Below, in pieces: positions 43,284 to 54,138 of a stretch of 64,000 bases of DNA. This stretch comes from Skermania piniformis (GTDB taxonomy: Bacteria > Actinomycetota > Actinomycetes > Mycobacteriales > Mycobacteriaceae), in the NCBI RefSeq assembly GCF_019285775.1, contig NZ_CP079105.1:2976001-3040000 (forward strand), given 5' to 3'. Numbering within the stretch: the stretch's first letter is position 1; the number at the start of each line of letters is the position of its first letter. The position numbers and the translations under genes were made by a program. Under the pieces are notes generated by a model. That model did no database searches and was not told where the DNA came from. It saw only the letters and a list, made by a program, of their open reading frames with translations.

Positions 43284-44051
43284 ATGCGACTCGGAGCACA
43301 TGTGCGGCAGGACAGCGACCCGATCGGTGTCGGCGAGCGGCTCGGCGCGGACGTCGTCCAGCTGTTCGTCGTGGATCCGCAGAGCTGGGACAAGCCGCAG
43401 CCGCATCCCAAGGCGGAGCAGATCCGGAACAGCGGGATCGACGTGGTCGTCCATTCGTCGTATCAGATCAACGTGGCCAGCCTGAACAACCGGCTCCGGA
43501 TGCCCTCGCGGAACGCCGTCGCCCAGCAGGCGCAGGCGGCCGCCGACCTGGGCGCCTTCGGACTCGTCGTGCACGGCGGCCACGTCCGCACCGACGACGC
43601 GGTGGCCACCGGAATCGACAATTGGCGCAAGCTTTTCCAGCGCCAGGAAGACAAGGGCGGCTTCGGCGTGCCGATCCTCATCGAGAACACCGCCGGCGGC
43701 GACCACGCGATGGCCCGGCGCTTCGACACCATCGCCCGGCTATGGGATGCGGTCGGCGACTACGGCGCCGGGTTCTGCCTGGACACCTGCCATGCCTGGG
43801 CCGGCGGCGAGAAACTGATCGGCGTGGTCGACCGAATCCATGCGATCACCGGCCGGATCGACCTGGTGCACCTCAACAATTCCCGCGACGAGTTCGATTC
43901 CGGCGCCGATCGGCACGCCAACCTCGCCGACGGCACCATCGACCCGCAACTGCTTGCCGAGGTGTGTCGCACGGCGGACGCACCGGTGGTACTGGAGACA
44001 CCTGCCGTCGGCATCGCCGACGACCTCGCATTTCTGCGCGAACATCTCTGA
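43284..44051 (+). CDS. nfo: Deoxyribonuclease IV (AP endonuclease, Nfo-like)
   Basis: 255 residues, a TIM-barrel AP endonuclease for base excision repair. It opens with MRLGAHVRQDSDPIGVGERLGA. Metal-binding residues lie in VVHSSYQINVAS (His), VVHGGHV, LIENTAGG (Glu), FCLDTCHAWAGG (Asp, His), LVHLNNSRDEFDSGADRHANLADG (His, Asp, His) and LETP (Glu). All nine positions of the trinuclear zinc centre can be placed, so it should be active. The protein is slightly shorter than E. coli Nfo, as usual in actinobacteria. A weak CGGGC/GCCCG hairpin at 44052-44065 may end its transcript. Confidence 0.9.
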   Translation: MRLGAHVRQDSDPIGVGERLGADVVQLFVVDPQSWDKPQPHPKAEQIRNSGIDVVVHSSYQINVASLNNRLRMPSRNAVAQQAQAAADLGAFGLVVHGGHVRTDDAVATGIDNWRKLFQRQEDKGGFGVPILIENTAGGDHAMARRFDTIARLWDAVGDYGAGFCLDTCHAWAGGEKLIGVVDRIHAITGRIDLVHLNNSRDEFDSGADRHANLADGTIDPQLLAEVCRTADAPVVLETPAVGIADDLAFLREHL

Positions 44052-44100
44052 CGGGCAGACGCCCGCCGCCATTACGGTGCGGGACCAGCCCATCGATCGA

Positions 44101-44328
44101 TCAACGAACGCCGGCAACCACTCCGATCGGCTGCGGCCGATCGATCGCTGCGCTCCGGCGCTCCTGTTCCTCGGCCCGCATCTTCAACAGGATGAGCCCC
44201 GAGGTGGACGCCACGATCAGCCAGAAGACGGCCAATTGCGCATGTAATGCGGCGATTCCGACCGCGGCACCGACCAGGCCGACCGCGAAGACGACCCGAC
44301 AGACCGATTTGGAAACCGTCGTTCCCAT
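44101..44328 (-). CDS. Small two-span membrane protein
   Basis: 75 residues from ATG 44328, with GGAG ten bases upstream. Two hydrophobic stretches, VVFAVGLVGAAVGIAALHA and LAVFWLIVASTSGLILL, are separated by a short turn, so both termini would face the same side. The C-terminus is charged (KMRAEEQERRSAAIDR). I know no function. It is the last gene downstream of the acyl-CoA dehydrogenase pair, but a gap of over 130 bases argues for its own promoter. Confidence 0.65.
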   Translation of the reverse strand: MGTTVSKSVCRVVFAVGLVGAAVGIAALHAQLAVFWLIVASTSGLILLKMRAEEQERRSAAIDRPQPIGVVAGVR

Positions 44329-44464
44329 CGCTTGTTGCTCCTTCACACGCGGACTGTTCGAGACCTGACCCGAGCCTTGCGTCGGTCGACTATATCCAGC
44401 CAACCCGCACTTTCCTCGGTATTTACGTGGGGGACACGAGCCGGATCTGTACCGGATCGCCCGA

Positions 44465-45586
44465 TCACAGTTCGGCCATCGCGTAGTCGCCGACGCGCGC
44501 GCTCAACACCCGCAGATGGTCGTCGGCCGAGCCCAGAATGCGCTCGATGGCGGTCAACCGGCTGACGTAATGACCGACCGGATATTCCGCGGTCACGCCG
44601 ATCCCGCCGTGCAGCTGGATCGACTCCTGCCCGATATGCCGGGCCGACCGACTCACCTGCAGCTTGGTCCGGGACGCAATAATCGGATCGACCACACCGT
44701 CGGCCAACGACATCGTCGCGTACAACGCCATACTGTGCGCGAGCTCCAGCGACACGTACATGTCGGCCGCGCGCTGGGTCAGCGTCTGGAAGGTGGCCAA
44801 CGGGACCCCGAACTGTTTTCGGGTCTTCAGGTATTCGGTGGTCAGCCGGAGGCACTCCGACATCGCCCCGAACGCCTCGGCACACAACCCGGCCTGCGCC
44901 CGCACGTCCGCCGCCTGGATATGTGGTATTGCATCGACGGCCGAGCCGAGCGGTACTGCCGCGGACCGGTCCAGATCCAGTTGTGCGCCCCGACCGCCGT
45001 CGAACGTGCGGTAGCCCGTGCGGGCCACCGCGTCCGCCCGGACCAGGAAGAGCCCGACCCCACCGTCCGGCAGCGCGGCACTGACCACGAACAGCTCGGC
45101 GCAGTCCCCGTGTAGCACCGGGTTCTTGCGACCGGTCACCACCCACCCGTCGTCGACCCGACTCGCGGTCGTCGCCACCGCCGTCGCCGGCCACCGGCTC
45201 CCCGGCTCCGCATGTGCGAATGCGGCGAGCAACTCGCCGGACGCCAACTGCGGGAGAAACTCACCACGCTGTCCCGCGCTGCCGGCCGCGGCGATCAAGC
45301 CGCCCGGCACGTACACCGCGTCGAGCACGGGCTCCGGCACCAGCCGTCGTCCCAATTCGACGAGCACTGCGAACATCTCCACCGGGCCGGCACCGGCCCC
45401 ACCGTCGGCTTCCTCGAACGGCAGCCCGAGAACACCGAGCTCGGCGAGCCGGCGCCACACCTGCCGGTCCCAACCGAGCTCGGTGGCGAGCACCGCGCGC
45501 CGCTTCTCGGTGTCGTAGCTCCGGGCGAGCAGCTCCCGGGTGGTGTCGCTGAGCAACTGCTGTTCTTCGCTGAAATCGAAATCCAT
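44465..45586 (-). CDS. Acyl-CoA dehydrogenase, small partner subunit (FadE-like)
   Basis: 373 residues from ATG 45586; upstream extension runs into the neighbouring gene. It has the three-part acyl-CoA dehydrogenase fold: an N-terminal helical domain with FSEEQQLLSDTTREL, a beta domain with AFAHAEPGSRW, and a C-terminal helical domain with RKQFGVPLATFQTLTQRAADMY and IQLHGGIGVTAEYPVGHYV. The C-terminus lacks the usual catalytic Glu loop. Short FadE proteins of this type form heterotetramers with a longer FadE, as in mycobacterial steroid side-chain breakdown. The longer subunit gene ends 23 bases upstream, so the pair is very probably one enzyme. Confidence 0.9.
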   Translation of the reverse strand: MDFDFSEEQQLLSDTTRELLARSYDTEKRRAVLATELGWDRQVWRRLAELGVLGLPFEEADGGAGAGPVEMFAVLVELGRRLVPEPVLDAVYVPGGLIAAAGSAGQRGEFLPQLASGELLAAFAHAEPGSRWPATAVATTASRVDDGWVVTGRKNPVLHGDCAELFVVSAALPDGGVGLFLVRADAVARTGYRTFDGGRGAQLDLDRSAAVPLGSAVDAIPHIQAADVRAQAGLCAEAFGAMSECLRLTTEYLKTRKQFGVPLATFQTLTQRAADMYVSLELAHSMALYATMSLADGVVDPIIASRTKLQVSRSARHIGQESIQLHGGIGVTAEYPVGHYVSRLTAIERILGSADDHLRVLSARVGDYAMAEL

Positions 45587-45609
45587 GACTGATGTCTCGC
45601 AATCGGTTC

Positions 45610-46782
45610 TCAGAGGCCGAGGATGGTCGACGAGATGATGCCGCGCTGGATCTCGTTCGATCCGCCGTAGATCGACACCTTGCGGTAGTTCAGATAGATC
45701 GGCGCGGCCAGCTGCGCCCACGGGTCGGCAATCTCGGGGTCGGCTCGATACGGCAGCGCGTCCGGTCCGGCCACTTCCAGCAACAGCTCGGTGACCGCCT
45801 GCTGCAACTGGCTACCGTGCAGCTTGAGCATCGAGGACGCCGGGTTCGGCTTGCCTTCGGACGACCCGGCCACCACCCGGAGCTGGGTCAGCTCCAGCGC
45901 CAGCAGCTCGTTTTCCACCTCGGCGAGCCGGGCCGCGAAGATCACGTCGTCGAGCAAGGTGCCGGAACCGATTCGTACCCGAGCGGCCTGTTCCTTCACC
46001 AGGGCGAGCCGGACCTTCGTCCGGCTCACCCCGGTGATGCCGGTGCGCTCGTTGCCGAGCAGGAACTTCGCGTAGTTCCAGCCCTGGTTCTTCGCGCCGA
46101 CCAGCTGATCCGCCGGAACCCGCACATCTTCGAAGAAGACCTCGTTCACCTCGTAACTGCCGTCGATCAGTTCGATCGGGCGAACCGTGATCCCGGGCGA
46201 ACGCATGTCGATCAACAGGAACGAGATCCCTGCCTGTCGCTTCGGCGCATCCGGGTCGGTCCGCACCAGATTGAAGATCCAGTCGCCGTACTGGCCGAGC
46301 GTGGTCCAGGTTTTCTGGCCGTTGACGATGTAGCTGTCCCCGTCACGGATCGCGGTCGTGCGCAACGAGGCCAGATCCGAACCGGCTTCGGGCTCGGAGA
46401 AGCCCTGCGACCACCAGATATCCAGATTCGCGGTCGGCGGCAGAAAACGTTGCTTGAGCTCGTCGGAGCCGAACTCGGCGATGACCGGACCGACCATGCC
46501 GGCGTTGAAGGTGAGCGGCTCGGGCACGCTGGCCAGCTGCATTTCGTCGAGCCAGAGATGGCGTCGGGTGGGCGACCAGTCCTTGCCGCCCCAGGCCACC
46601 GGCCAGTTCGGCACCGCGAGGCCGGCCGCGTGCAGCCGGCGGTGGTTGTCGACGATCTCGTCGCGCGCCAACTCCTGGCCGAGCCGTACCTTCTCCCGCA
46701 CCTCGGCCGGGATCTGCGTCGAATAGAACCTGCGGAGCTCATCCCGAAAGGCGATCTCCTCCGCCGTGAGCGCAAGCTTCAT
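45610..46782 (-). CDS. Acyl-CoA dehydrogenase, large partner subunit (FadE-like)
   Basis: 390 residues from ATG 46782. The flavin- and substrate-binding motifs are WSQGFSEPEAGSDLASLRT (about 126-144) and WTTLGQYGDWIFNLVRT. The C-terminus reads YRKVSIYGGSNEIQRGI where classical enzymes have IYEGT, so the standard catalytic Glu is replaced by Gly. Mycobacterial FadE subunits of heterotetrameric steroid-CoA dehydrogenases share this change and use another base. Together with the shorter FadE directly downstream it probably oxidises a branched or steroid-like acyl-CoA. Confidence 0.9.
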   Translation of the reverse strand: MKLALTAEEIAFRDELRRFYSTQIPAEVREKVRLGQELARDEIVDNHRRLHAAGLAVPNWPVAWGGKDWSPTRRHLWLDEMQLASVPEPLTFNAGMVGPVIAEFGSDELKQRFLPPTANLDIWWSQGFSEPEAGSDLASLRTTAIRDGDSYIVNGQKTWTTLGQYGDWIFNLVRTDPDAPKRQAGISFLLIDMRSPGITVRPIELIDGSYEVNEVFFEDVRVPADQLVGAKNQGWNYAKFLLGNERTGITGVSRTKVRLALVKEQAARVRIGSGTLLDDVIFAARLAEVENELLALELTQLRVVAGSSEGKPNPASSMLKLHGSQLQQAVTELLLEVAGPDALPYRADPEIADPWAQLAAPIYLNYRKVSIYGGSNEIQRGIISSTILGL

Positions 46783-46815
46783 GTGCGAAAACCTACCGCT
46801 ACGCTGAACCGGACG

Positions 46816-47373
46816 ATGACATTTTTTGCACTGGTTCGGCACGGCGAGACGGCGTGGAACCGACAAGGTCGGTTACAGGGGTCTTCGGACGTGCCGCTCA
46901 ACGCCACCGGGCAGGCCCAAGCTCGCGGTTGCGGCCGCCGCCTGGCCGACGGCAGCTGGGACACGGTCGTGTCGTCACCGCTGTCCCGGGCGAGCGAAAC
47001 TGCCGACATCATCGCCGACGAGCTCGACCTCGCGGTATCCGCACGTCTCGCCGAGCTGCGCGAACGGCATTACGGCGCGGCCGAGGGGATGACCGAGTAC
47101 GACGCCTACGACCACTTCGGCGGTTGGTTCCCGGAGCTCGAGCCGCGCCGCGAGGTTGCCGAACGGGCGCTACGCGCGATCGGCAAGCTCTGCGCCGAGT
47201 ATCCGGACGCGTCGATCGTGGTGGTCACCCATGGCGGAGTGATCCGAGCTCTGCTCGACACATTGCTGGCGCGCGGGCGGTCTCCGCGCATCCGCAACGG
47301 CGGGATAAGCACCGTCACCATCGACGACCGCGGCGCGACGGTGCACTCCATCGACGGGATCGATCTGCGGTAA
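46816..47373 (+). CDS. Histidine phosphatase family protein (phosphoglycerate mutase-like)
   Basis: 185 residues from ATG 46816, with only a few bases of leader behind a TACGCT-like box. FALVRHGETAWNRQGRLQGSSDVPLNATG carries the catalytic RHG and the next Arg. SSPLSRASETADIIA, ELRERHYGAAEGM and VVVTHGGVIRALLD supply the second Arg, the Glu and the second His. It closely fits cofactor-independent-looking small phosphatases related to CobC/GpmB. The substrate cannot be told from sequence. It is divergent from the FadE pair and convergent with deaD, nine bases apart. Confidence 0.88.
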   Translation: MTFFALVRHGETAWNRQGRLQGSSDVPLNATGQAQARGCGRRLADGSWDTVVSSPLSRASETADIIADELDLAVSARLAELRERHYGAAEGMTEYDAYDHFGGWFPELEPRREVAERALRAIGKLCAEYPDASIVVVTHGGVIRALLDTLLARGRSPRIRNGGISTVTIDDRGATVHSIDGIDLR

Positions 47374-47382
47374 CGCACCCCG

Positions 47383-49191
47383 CTACACCCGCGGCTTGCG
47401 TTTGCCGCCCTTCTTGTCGAAGCCGCGCTTGTCGAAGCTCTTTCGCTCCGCCCGGAATCCCGTCGAGGGGCGACCACGGCCGGCGCTGCGCTGCAGCGGC
47501 GGGCCCGAGTCGCGTTGCAGCTGGATCAGCTGTCCGCCGATTCTGGTGTTGCGCAAGGCTTCCAATGTTTCATCGGACAGGTCGGCCGGGAGCTCGACCA
47601 GGCTGTGGTCCGGGCGAATGCTGATGTGACCGAAATCGCCACGACGCAAACCACCTTCGTTCGCGATTGCGCCCACGATCGCGCCCGGCACCACCCGGTG
47701 CCGCTTGCCGACATTGATCCGGTAGGTGGCCAACTCCGCACCGGTCCGACGGTTCCGACTTGCGTCGTCGTCGTCGAAAGTCCGCTCACGCCGTTCTTTT
47801 CGCTCCTTGCGATCACGGACCGCGGGCTCCGGCTCGGGCTCCATCAAGAAGCTCTCGCCGTCCCGGGACTGCACCGCCAACGCGGCGGCGATGTCGGCCA
47901 AGGGGATGTCGTGCTCGCGTTCGTAATCCTCGATCAGCCGCCGGAACAACGCGAGGCTGGGCGAGGCGAGACTCTCGGTGATCGAGTCGGCGAACTTCTC
48001 CACCCGCTGTGCGTTCACATCGTCCACCGTCGGCAACTGCATCTCGGTCAGCGGCTGCCGGGTGGCCCGCTCGATCGACTTGAGCAGGTGCCGTTCCCGG
48101 GGCGAGACGAACAGCAGCGCCTCACCGCTCTTGCCGGCCCGGCCGGTGCGCCCGATCCGGTGCACATAGGACTCGGTGTCGTGCGGAATGTCGTAGTTGA
48201 CCACGTGCGAGATGCGGTCGACGTCCAGGCCACGAGCAGCAACGTCGGTGGCGACGAGGATGTCCAGCTGGCCGGAGCGCAGCTGGCCGATGGTGCGCTC
48301 CCGCTGCGCCTGCACCATGTCGCCGTTGATGGCCGCCGCGGAGAAGCCGCGAGCGCGCAGCCGCTCGGCCAGCTCTTCGGTCGCCTGTTTGGTCCGGACG
48401 AATATGATCATCGCTTCGAACGGCTCGACCTCCAGAATTCGGGTCAGCGCGTCCAGCTTGCGCTGGTGCGATACCTGTACCCAACGCTGCGAGATGTTGT
48501 CCGCAGTCTTGGTCTTCGCCTCGACGGTGATCTCCACCGGATCGTGCAGGTACTGCGCGGAGATCTTCCGGATGGCCGGCGGCATGGTCGCCGAGAACAA
48601 CGCCACCTGCTTGCCGTCCGGGGTATCGGCCAGAATGCGCTCGACGTCGTCCTGAAAGCCCATCTTGAGCATCTCGTCGGCTTCGTCGAGCACCAGCACC
48701 GTCAACTTGGACAGATCCAGGCTGCCCCGTTCGAGATGGTCGATGACCCGACCGGGCGTGCCGACCACGACGTGCGCCCCACGGCGCAGCCCGGACAGCT
48801 GCACGCCGTAGTTCTGCCCCCCGTAGATCGGCAGCACCTGCAGACCCGGGATATGTGCCGAGTATCGGCCGAAGGCCTCGGCGACCTGGATTGCCAGCTC
48901 TCGGGTCGGCGCCAGCACCAGCGCCTGCGGATGCCGGGCGGCGACATCCAACCCCATCAGGATCGGGATCGCGAACGCGGCGGTCTTACCGGTGCCGGTC
49001 TGCGCCAGACCGACGACATCCGCGCCGGTGAGCATCGGCGGGATGGTCGCAGCCTGGATCGGCGAAGGGGACTCGTAGCCCACATCCCGGATCGCGGCGA
49101 GCAGCCGATCGTCGAGACCGAGGGCGGCGAAGCCGCGTTCTTCTGGGGAGTCGGGATCGGAGTGCACCCCGTCGTCCTCTGCAATGCTCAT
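47383..49191 (-). CDS. deaD: DEAD-box RNA helicase (DeaD/CsdA-like)
   Basis: 602 residues from ATG 49191; a GTG three codons earlier is possible. All helicase motifs are present: the Q-motif region GYESPSPIQAATIP, AQTGTGKTAAF, PTRELAIQ, TPGRVID, VLDEADEM, SATMPP, ATDVAARGLDV and HRIGRTGRAGKSG. After an acidic and basic linker with KERKERRERTFDDDD, a DbpA-type RNA-binding domain follows (RINVGKRHRVVPGAIVGAI). A very basic tail (KRGFDKKGGKRKPRV) ends the protein. The enzyme unwinds structured RNA in ribosome assembly and the cold response. Confidence 0.94.
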   Translation of the reverse strand: MSIAEDDGVHSDPDSPEERGFAALGLDDRLLAAIRDVGYESPSPIQAATIPPMLTGADVVGLAQTGTGKTAAFAIPILMGLDVAARHPQALVLAPTRELAIQVAEAFGRYSAHIPGLQVLPIYGGQNYGVQLSGLRRGAHVVVGTPGRVIDHLERGSLDLSKLTVLVLDEADEMLKMGFQDDVERILADTPDGKQVALFSATMPPAIRKISAQYLHDPVEITVEAKTKTADNISQRWVQVSHQRKLDALTRILEVEPFEAMIIFVRTKQATEELAERLRARGFSAAAINGDMVQAQRERTIGQLRSGQLDILVATDVAARGLDVDRISHVVNYDIPHDTESYVHRIGRTGRAGKSGEALLFVSPRERHLLKSIERATRQPLTEMQLPTVDDVNAQRVEKFADSITESLASPSLALFRRLIEDYEREHDIPLADIAAALAVQSRDGESFLMEPEPEPAVRDRKERKERRERTFDDDDASRNRRTGAELATYRINVGKRHRVVPGAIVGAIANEGGLRRGDFGHISIRPDHSLVELPADLSDETLEALRNTRIGGQLIQLQRDSGPPLQRSAGRGRPSTGFRAERKSFDKRGFDKKGGKRKPRV

Positions 49192-49246
49192 GATGACCAC
49201 AAAGCCTAGTGCCTGCGACCGGCACGACGACGCACGGCCGACGGGC

Positions 49247-49252
49247 TAGCCT
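49247..49252 (+). promoter_or_regulatory. -10 box of the leaderless nitrilase gene
   Basis: TAGCCT ends seven bases before GTG 49260. This favours the internal GTG as start over upstream codons that have no ribosome site. Confidence 0.6.
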
Positions 49253-49259
49253 GGACGAC

Positions 49260-50063
49260 GTGGAGTCGGACGGCCCGGAGTTCCCCGTCGCGGTGACCCA
49301 GTTCACGCCGGGCACCGACGTGTCGGCCAACCTGGCAGCAGTGCGCGACGCCGCGCACCACGCCGCCGATCGTGGCGCCCGCCTGATCGTCGCCCCCGAG
49401 TACGCCATGTTCACCGCACCGAAATTGGACCGCCGGGTGGTCGACGCCGCCGAACCACTGGACGGCCGGTTCGTGACCGGCCTGCTCGCCACCGCGACCG
49501 ACACCGGGCTGTTCCTGGTGGCCGGGATGGCCGAGCGCAACACCGACCCGGACCGGATCTCGAACACCCTGGTGGTGGCCGCGCCCGACGGATCCCTCGC
49601 GGCGGTCTATCGGAAGCTGCATCTCTACGACGCGTTCGGTTTCACCGAATCTGCCGTCGTGTGCCCGGGCGAGCTGACGGAGCCGGCGACGTTCGCCGTC
49701 GACGGGCTGACGTTCGGCCTCCAGACCTGCTACGACCTGCGATTCCCCGAATCGATCCGGCGCGTCGTCGACGCCGGCGCGCAGGCGGTGGTGCTGCCCG
49801 CCCAATGGGTTCCGGGGCCGCTGAAGGAAGACCACTGGATCACCTTGATCCGCGCGCGGGCCATCGAGAACACGATCTATCTGCTCGCTGCCGATCAAGC
49901 AGCACCGTACGGCGCCGGACACTCGATGATCGTCGACCCGATGGGCGTGATTCTGACCGGGCTGGGCGACCGGAGCGGGGTCGCCGTGGGCACCGTGTCG
50001 GCGCGGCGGTTGGCCGATGTCCGTCGCCGAAATCCAGCGCTGGAGCTGCGCCGATTGCGCTGA
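49260..50063 (+). CDS. Carbon-nitrogen hydrolase (nitrilase superfamily)
   Basis: 267 residues from GTG 49260, set by the leaderless promoter. The catalytic triad is clear: Glu in LIVAPEYAMF, Lys in YRKLHLYDAFGF and Cys in QTCYDLRFPE. The RARAIENTIYLLAADQ block is typical of amidase-like branches such as Nit1/NIT2 or omega-amidase, which hydrolyse deaminated glutathione or small omega-amides. The protein is cytosolic and of normal length. It faces away from deaD, so the two genes share an intergenic promoter region. Confidence 0.9.
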   Translation: MESDGPEFPVAVTQFTPGTDVSANLAAVRDAAHHAADRGARLIVAPEYAMFTAPKLDRRVVDAAEPLDGRFVTGLLATATDTGLFLVAGMAERNTDPDRISNTLVVAAPDGSLAAVYRKLHLYDAFGFTESAVVCPGELTEPATFAVDGLTFGLQTCYDLRFPESIRRVVDAGAQAVVLPAQWVPGPLKEDHWITLIRARAIENTIYLLAADQAAPYGAGHSMIVDPMGVILTGLGDRSGVAVGTVSARRLADVRRRNPALELRRLR

Positions 50064-50262
50064 TCATCCGTCGCTAGCACAGACTCCTGGTTGCGAAACG
50101 CGGACTTGCTTCACATTTCGGTAACATCGTGTATGCACATTCGATAGTTCGAATGGACCCACTCCTCGCGGTCCGAGGCACCCACTTCGGATCCGGCGTC
50201 CGGAGAAGTCGGGCACAACCCGACCGATCCCTCATAACGAGTCTGACACGGAGGTACTCGGC

Positions 50263-50700
50263 ATGGATACGGCGGCAGGACACTACGACGAGCACGATGG
50301 ACTAGCGCTGTGCGTCATCGAGGCGTGTGAGTGTGCGCCGGTGATCGAACGCTATCGGGCTTATCGAGCAGCCCAAGGCGAACAGGCGGCAACCGACGGT
50401 GTCCGCGCCCTGCTCCGGACCTTCGAGGAGACCGGCGGCTCGGATCAATGGGCCGGCAAGGTCGGCAATTTCCGACGCCGGTACAACCCGGCAGCCGAGC
50501 CGGTTCCGGCCGCCGCGATCGAGCGCACCGCGGAACTGCTCTACCTGCACCGGATCGAGACCACCGCCGATCTGCGTCGAGCATTGGACACCCCCGCCGT
50601 CCGCCGGCAACTGGAGTCCGGGATCCGGGATATCGGCGGCGATCGGGAGTGGCGACTCTTCGTCGGCCTCACCGATCGCGACCTTGTCGGAGCGCGCTGA
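50263..50700 (+). CDS. Hypothetical protein, 145 aa
   Basis: The ATG at 50263 follows a strong GGAGG ribosome site eleven bases upstream, and codon use is typical of the genome, so this is a real gene. The protein is hydrophilic and mostly helical by appearance, with ALCVIEACECAPVIERYRAY near the start and WAGKVGNFRRRYNPAAEPVP in the middle, then a Leu/Arg-rich helix. The first part has three Cys within 10 residues or so (CVIEACEC). I do not recognise a family. A 200-base upstream region, AT-richer around 50110-50150, probably holds its promoter. Confidence 0.65.
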   Translation: MDTAAGHYDEHDGLALCVIEACECAPVIERYRAYRAAQGEQAATDGVRALLRTFEETGGSDQWAGKVGNFRRRYNPAAEPVPAAAIERTAELLYLHRIETTADLRRALDTPAVRRQLESGIRDIGGDREWRLFVGLTDRDLVGAR

Positions 50701-50815
50701 CCGGCCGACGTCGATCGGGAGGTCGCGATACTGCTCGGTCGGAACCCGGATGCGGCCTATGCTGCAAGCTGTACCGACGAGTAGTAATTCCGAGTAGCAA
50801 CTGGCGAGGAACCCG

Positions 50816-52627
50816 ATGCGAGAGTTCGAAGTCCCGGCGTCTTACACCATCCCGGAAGACACATCGGTCGCCGATTCGGTGTTCCGACATGCGTCGGACT
50901 CGCCGAACGCGGTCATGTTCAAAGTTCCGCGCCCCGGCGGCGGCTGGACCGACGTGACCGCCGCGACATTCGCCCAGTCCGTCCGGGCGGTCGCCAAAGG
51001 CCTGATCGCGTCCGGGATCGAGCCGGGCGACCGGGTCGCATTGCTGTCCGCCACCCGCTACGAATGGGTGCTGCTGGACTACGCCATCTGGGTCGCGGGC
51101 GGCTGCACGGTCGCGATCTACGACAGCTCGTCGGCCGAACAGGCGAAGTGGATCCTGGAAGATTCCGGAACGAAGCTGCTCATCGTCGAGAAGGCCGACC
51201 ACTGGGCGACCGTGAGTGAGGTCGCCGAAGCTGCGCCGGATCTGCAGGAGACGCTGCGGATCGACGCCGACCCGGGCGAGGCGCAGGGCGCGGTCGACCA
51301 GTTGATCGCGCGCGGCGCCGACGTCTCCGACGACGAGATCGAGGCCCGACGGGCGACCGTGACGGCAGCCAGCCCGGCGACGCTGATCTACACCTCCGGC
51401 ACCACCGGGCGCCCGAAGGGCGTCCAGCTGACCCACCACAACCTGGCGGCCGAATCGATCGCCACGCGCACTGCCCTGCACGATGCGTTGACCGAGGGCA
51501 GCTCCACGCTGATGTTCCTCCCGCTGGCGCACGTATTCGCCCGGGCGATCTCGGTCGGAGCCTTCGACGCGAAGGTCACCGTGGCGCACACATCGGACTG
51601 GGGCACCTTGGTCGAGCAGTTCGGGGCGTTTCGGCCGAACTTCATCCTGTCCGTGCCGCGGGTGTTCGAGAAGGTTTACAACAGCGCCAAGCAGCGGGCG
51701 CACGACGACGGTAAGGGCCGGATCTTCGACGCGGCCGCAGCCACCGCGATCGCCTACAGCGAGGCGCTCGATCAGGGTGGACCGAGCCTGCTGCTGAAGG
51801 CCCGACATGCCGTGTTCGACCGCTTGGTCTACGGTCGGCTGAAGGCCGCATTGGGTGGCAACTGCCACCGTGCGGTGTCCGGCGGCGGCCCGCTCGGCGC
51901 CCGTCTAGGACACTTCTTCCGCGGCGTCGGCTTGCCGATCTACGAGGGTTACGGCCTTACCGAGACCAGCGCTGCCATCACCGTCAACACGACCGAGCAC
52001 ATGCGCGTCGGCTCGGTCGGCCGTCCGTTGGACGGACACGGCGCGAAGATCGCCGACGACGGGGAGCTGCTGGTCAAGGGCCCGGTCGTGTTCGGTGGAT
52101 ACTGGCACAACGACGCCGCGACCGACGATGCATTCAGCGACGGCTGGTTCCGCACCGGCGATATCGGCGCGATCGACAACGACGGTTTCGTCACGATCAC
52201 CGGCCGGAAGAAGGAAATTCTGGTCACCGCAGCGGGCAAGAACGTGTCGCCGGCGGTCCTGGAGGACTCGCTGCGCGCCGACCCGCTGATCAGCCAGGCC
52301 ATGGTGGTCGGCGACGCAAGGCCGTTCATCGGCGTGCTGGTCACCCTCGACCCGGAAGCATTGCCGGGCTGGAAGGAACGCAACGGGGTACCCGCGCAGA
52401 CGTCGATCGAACAGCTGATCAAAGAACCGAAGCTGATCTCCGACATCGATGCCGCAGTCGCGGAGACCAACAAGAAGGTGTCCAAGGCAGAGTCGATCAA
52501 GAAGGTTCGGATTCTTCCGGTGGACTGGACCCAGGAAGGCGGCGAACTCACCCCGAAGATGTCGCTCAAGCGGGCCGTGGTGATGAAGCAGTACGCAGCC
52601 GACGTGGACGCGATCTACAACAGCTGA
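50816..52627 (+). CDS. Long-chain fatty acyl-CoA synthetase (FadD15-like)
   Basis: 603 residues from ATG 50816 with GAGGAA upstream. The AMP-binding signature IYTSGTTGRPKGVQLTHHN (about 191-209) is intact. The later motifs YEGYGLTETSAAITVN, DGWFRTGDIG, FVTITGRKKEILVTAAGKNV and the C-terminal Lys region (GELTPKMSLKR) complete the adenylation and thioesterification lobes. The length and order fit long-chain acyl-CoA ligases of the mycobacterial FadD15 branch, which feed fatty acids into beta-oxidation or mycolate-related lipid synthesis. It is probably a single-gene unit. Confidence 0.92.
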   Translation: MREFEVPASYTIPEDTSVADSVFRHASDSPNAVMFKVPRPGGGWTDVTAATFAQSVRAVAKGLIASGIEPGDRVALLSATRYEWVLLDYAIWVAGGCTVAIYDSSSAEQAKWILEDSGTKLLIVEKADHWATVSEVAEAAPDLQETLRIDADPGEAQGAVDQLIARGADVSDDEIEARRATVTAASPATLIYTSGTTGRPKGVQLTHHNLAAESIATRTALHDALTEGSSTLMFLPLAHVFARAISVGAFDAKVTVAHTSDWGTLVEQFGAFRPNFILSVPRVFEKVYNSAKQRAHDDGKGRIFDAAAATAIAYSEALDQGGPSLLLKARHAVFDRLVYGRLKAALGGNCHRAVSGGGPLGARLGHFFRGVGLPIYEGYGLTETSAAITVNTTEHMRVGSVGRPLDGHGAKIADDGELLVKGPVVFGGYWHNDAATDDAFSDGWFRTGDIGAIDNDGFVTITGRKKEILVTAAGKNVSPAVLEDSLRADPLISQAMVVGDARPFIGVLVTLDPEALPGWKERNGVPAQTSIEQLIKEPKLISDIDAAVAETNKKVSKAESIKKVRILPVDWTQEGGELTPKMSLKRAVVMKQYAADVDAIYNS

Positions 52628-52679
52628 GCGCGGCCCGGACAGTTCGACGCCACACCGAAATCGGCCGCACCGGCTCGCG

Positions 52680-52685
52680 TACGGT
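52680..52685 (+). promoter_or_regulatory. -10 box of the fumarase gene
   Basis: TACGGT ends eight bases before ATG 52694, so the transcript is leaderless or nearly so. Confidence 0.45.
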
Positions 52686-52693
52686 ACCTAACC

Positions 52694-54133
<1,440 letters not shown>

Positions 54134-54138
54134 CCGGC

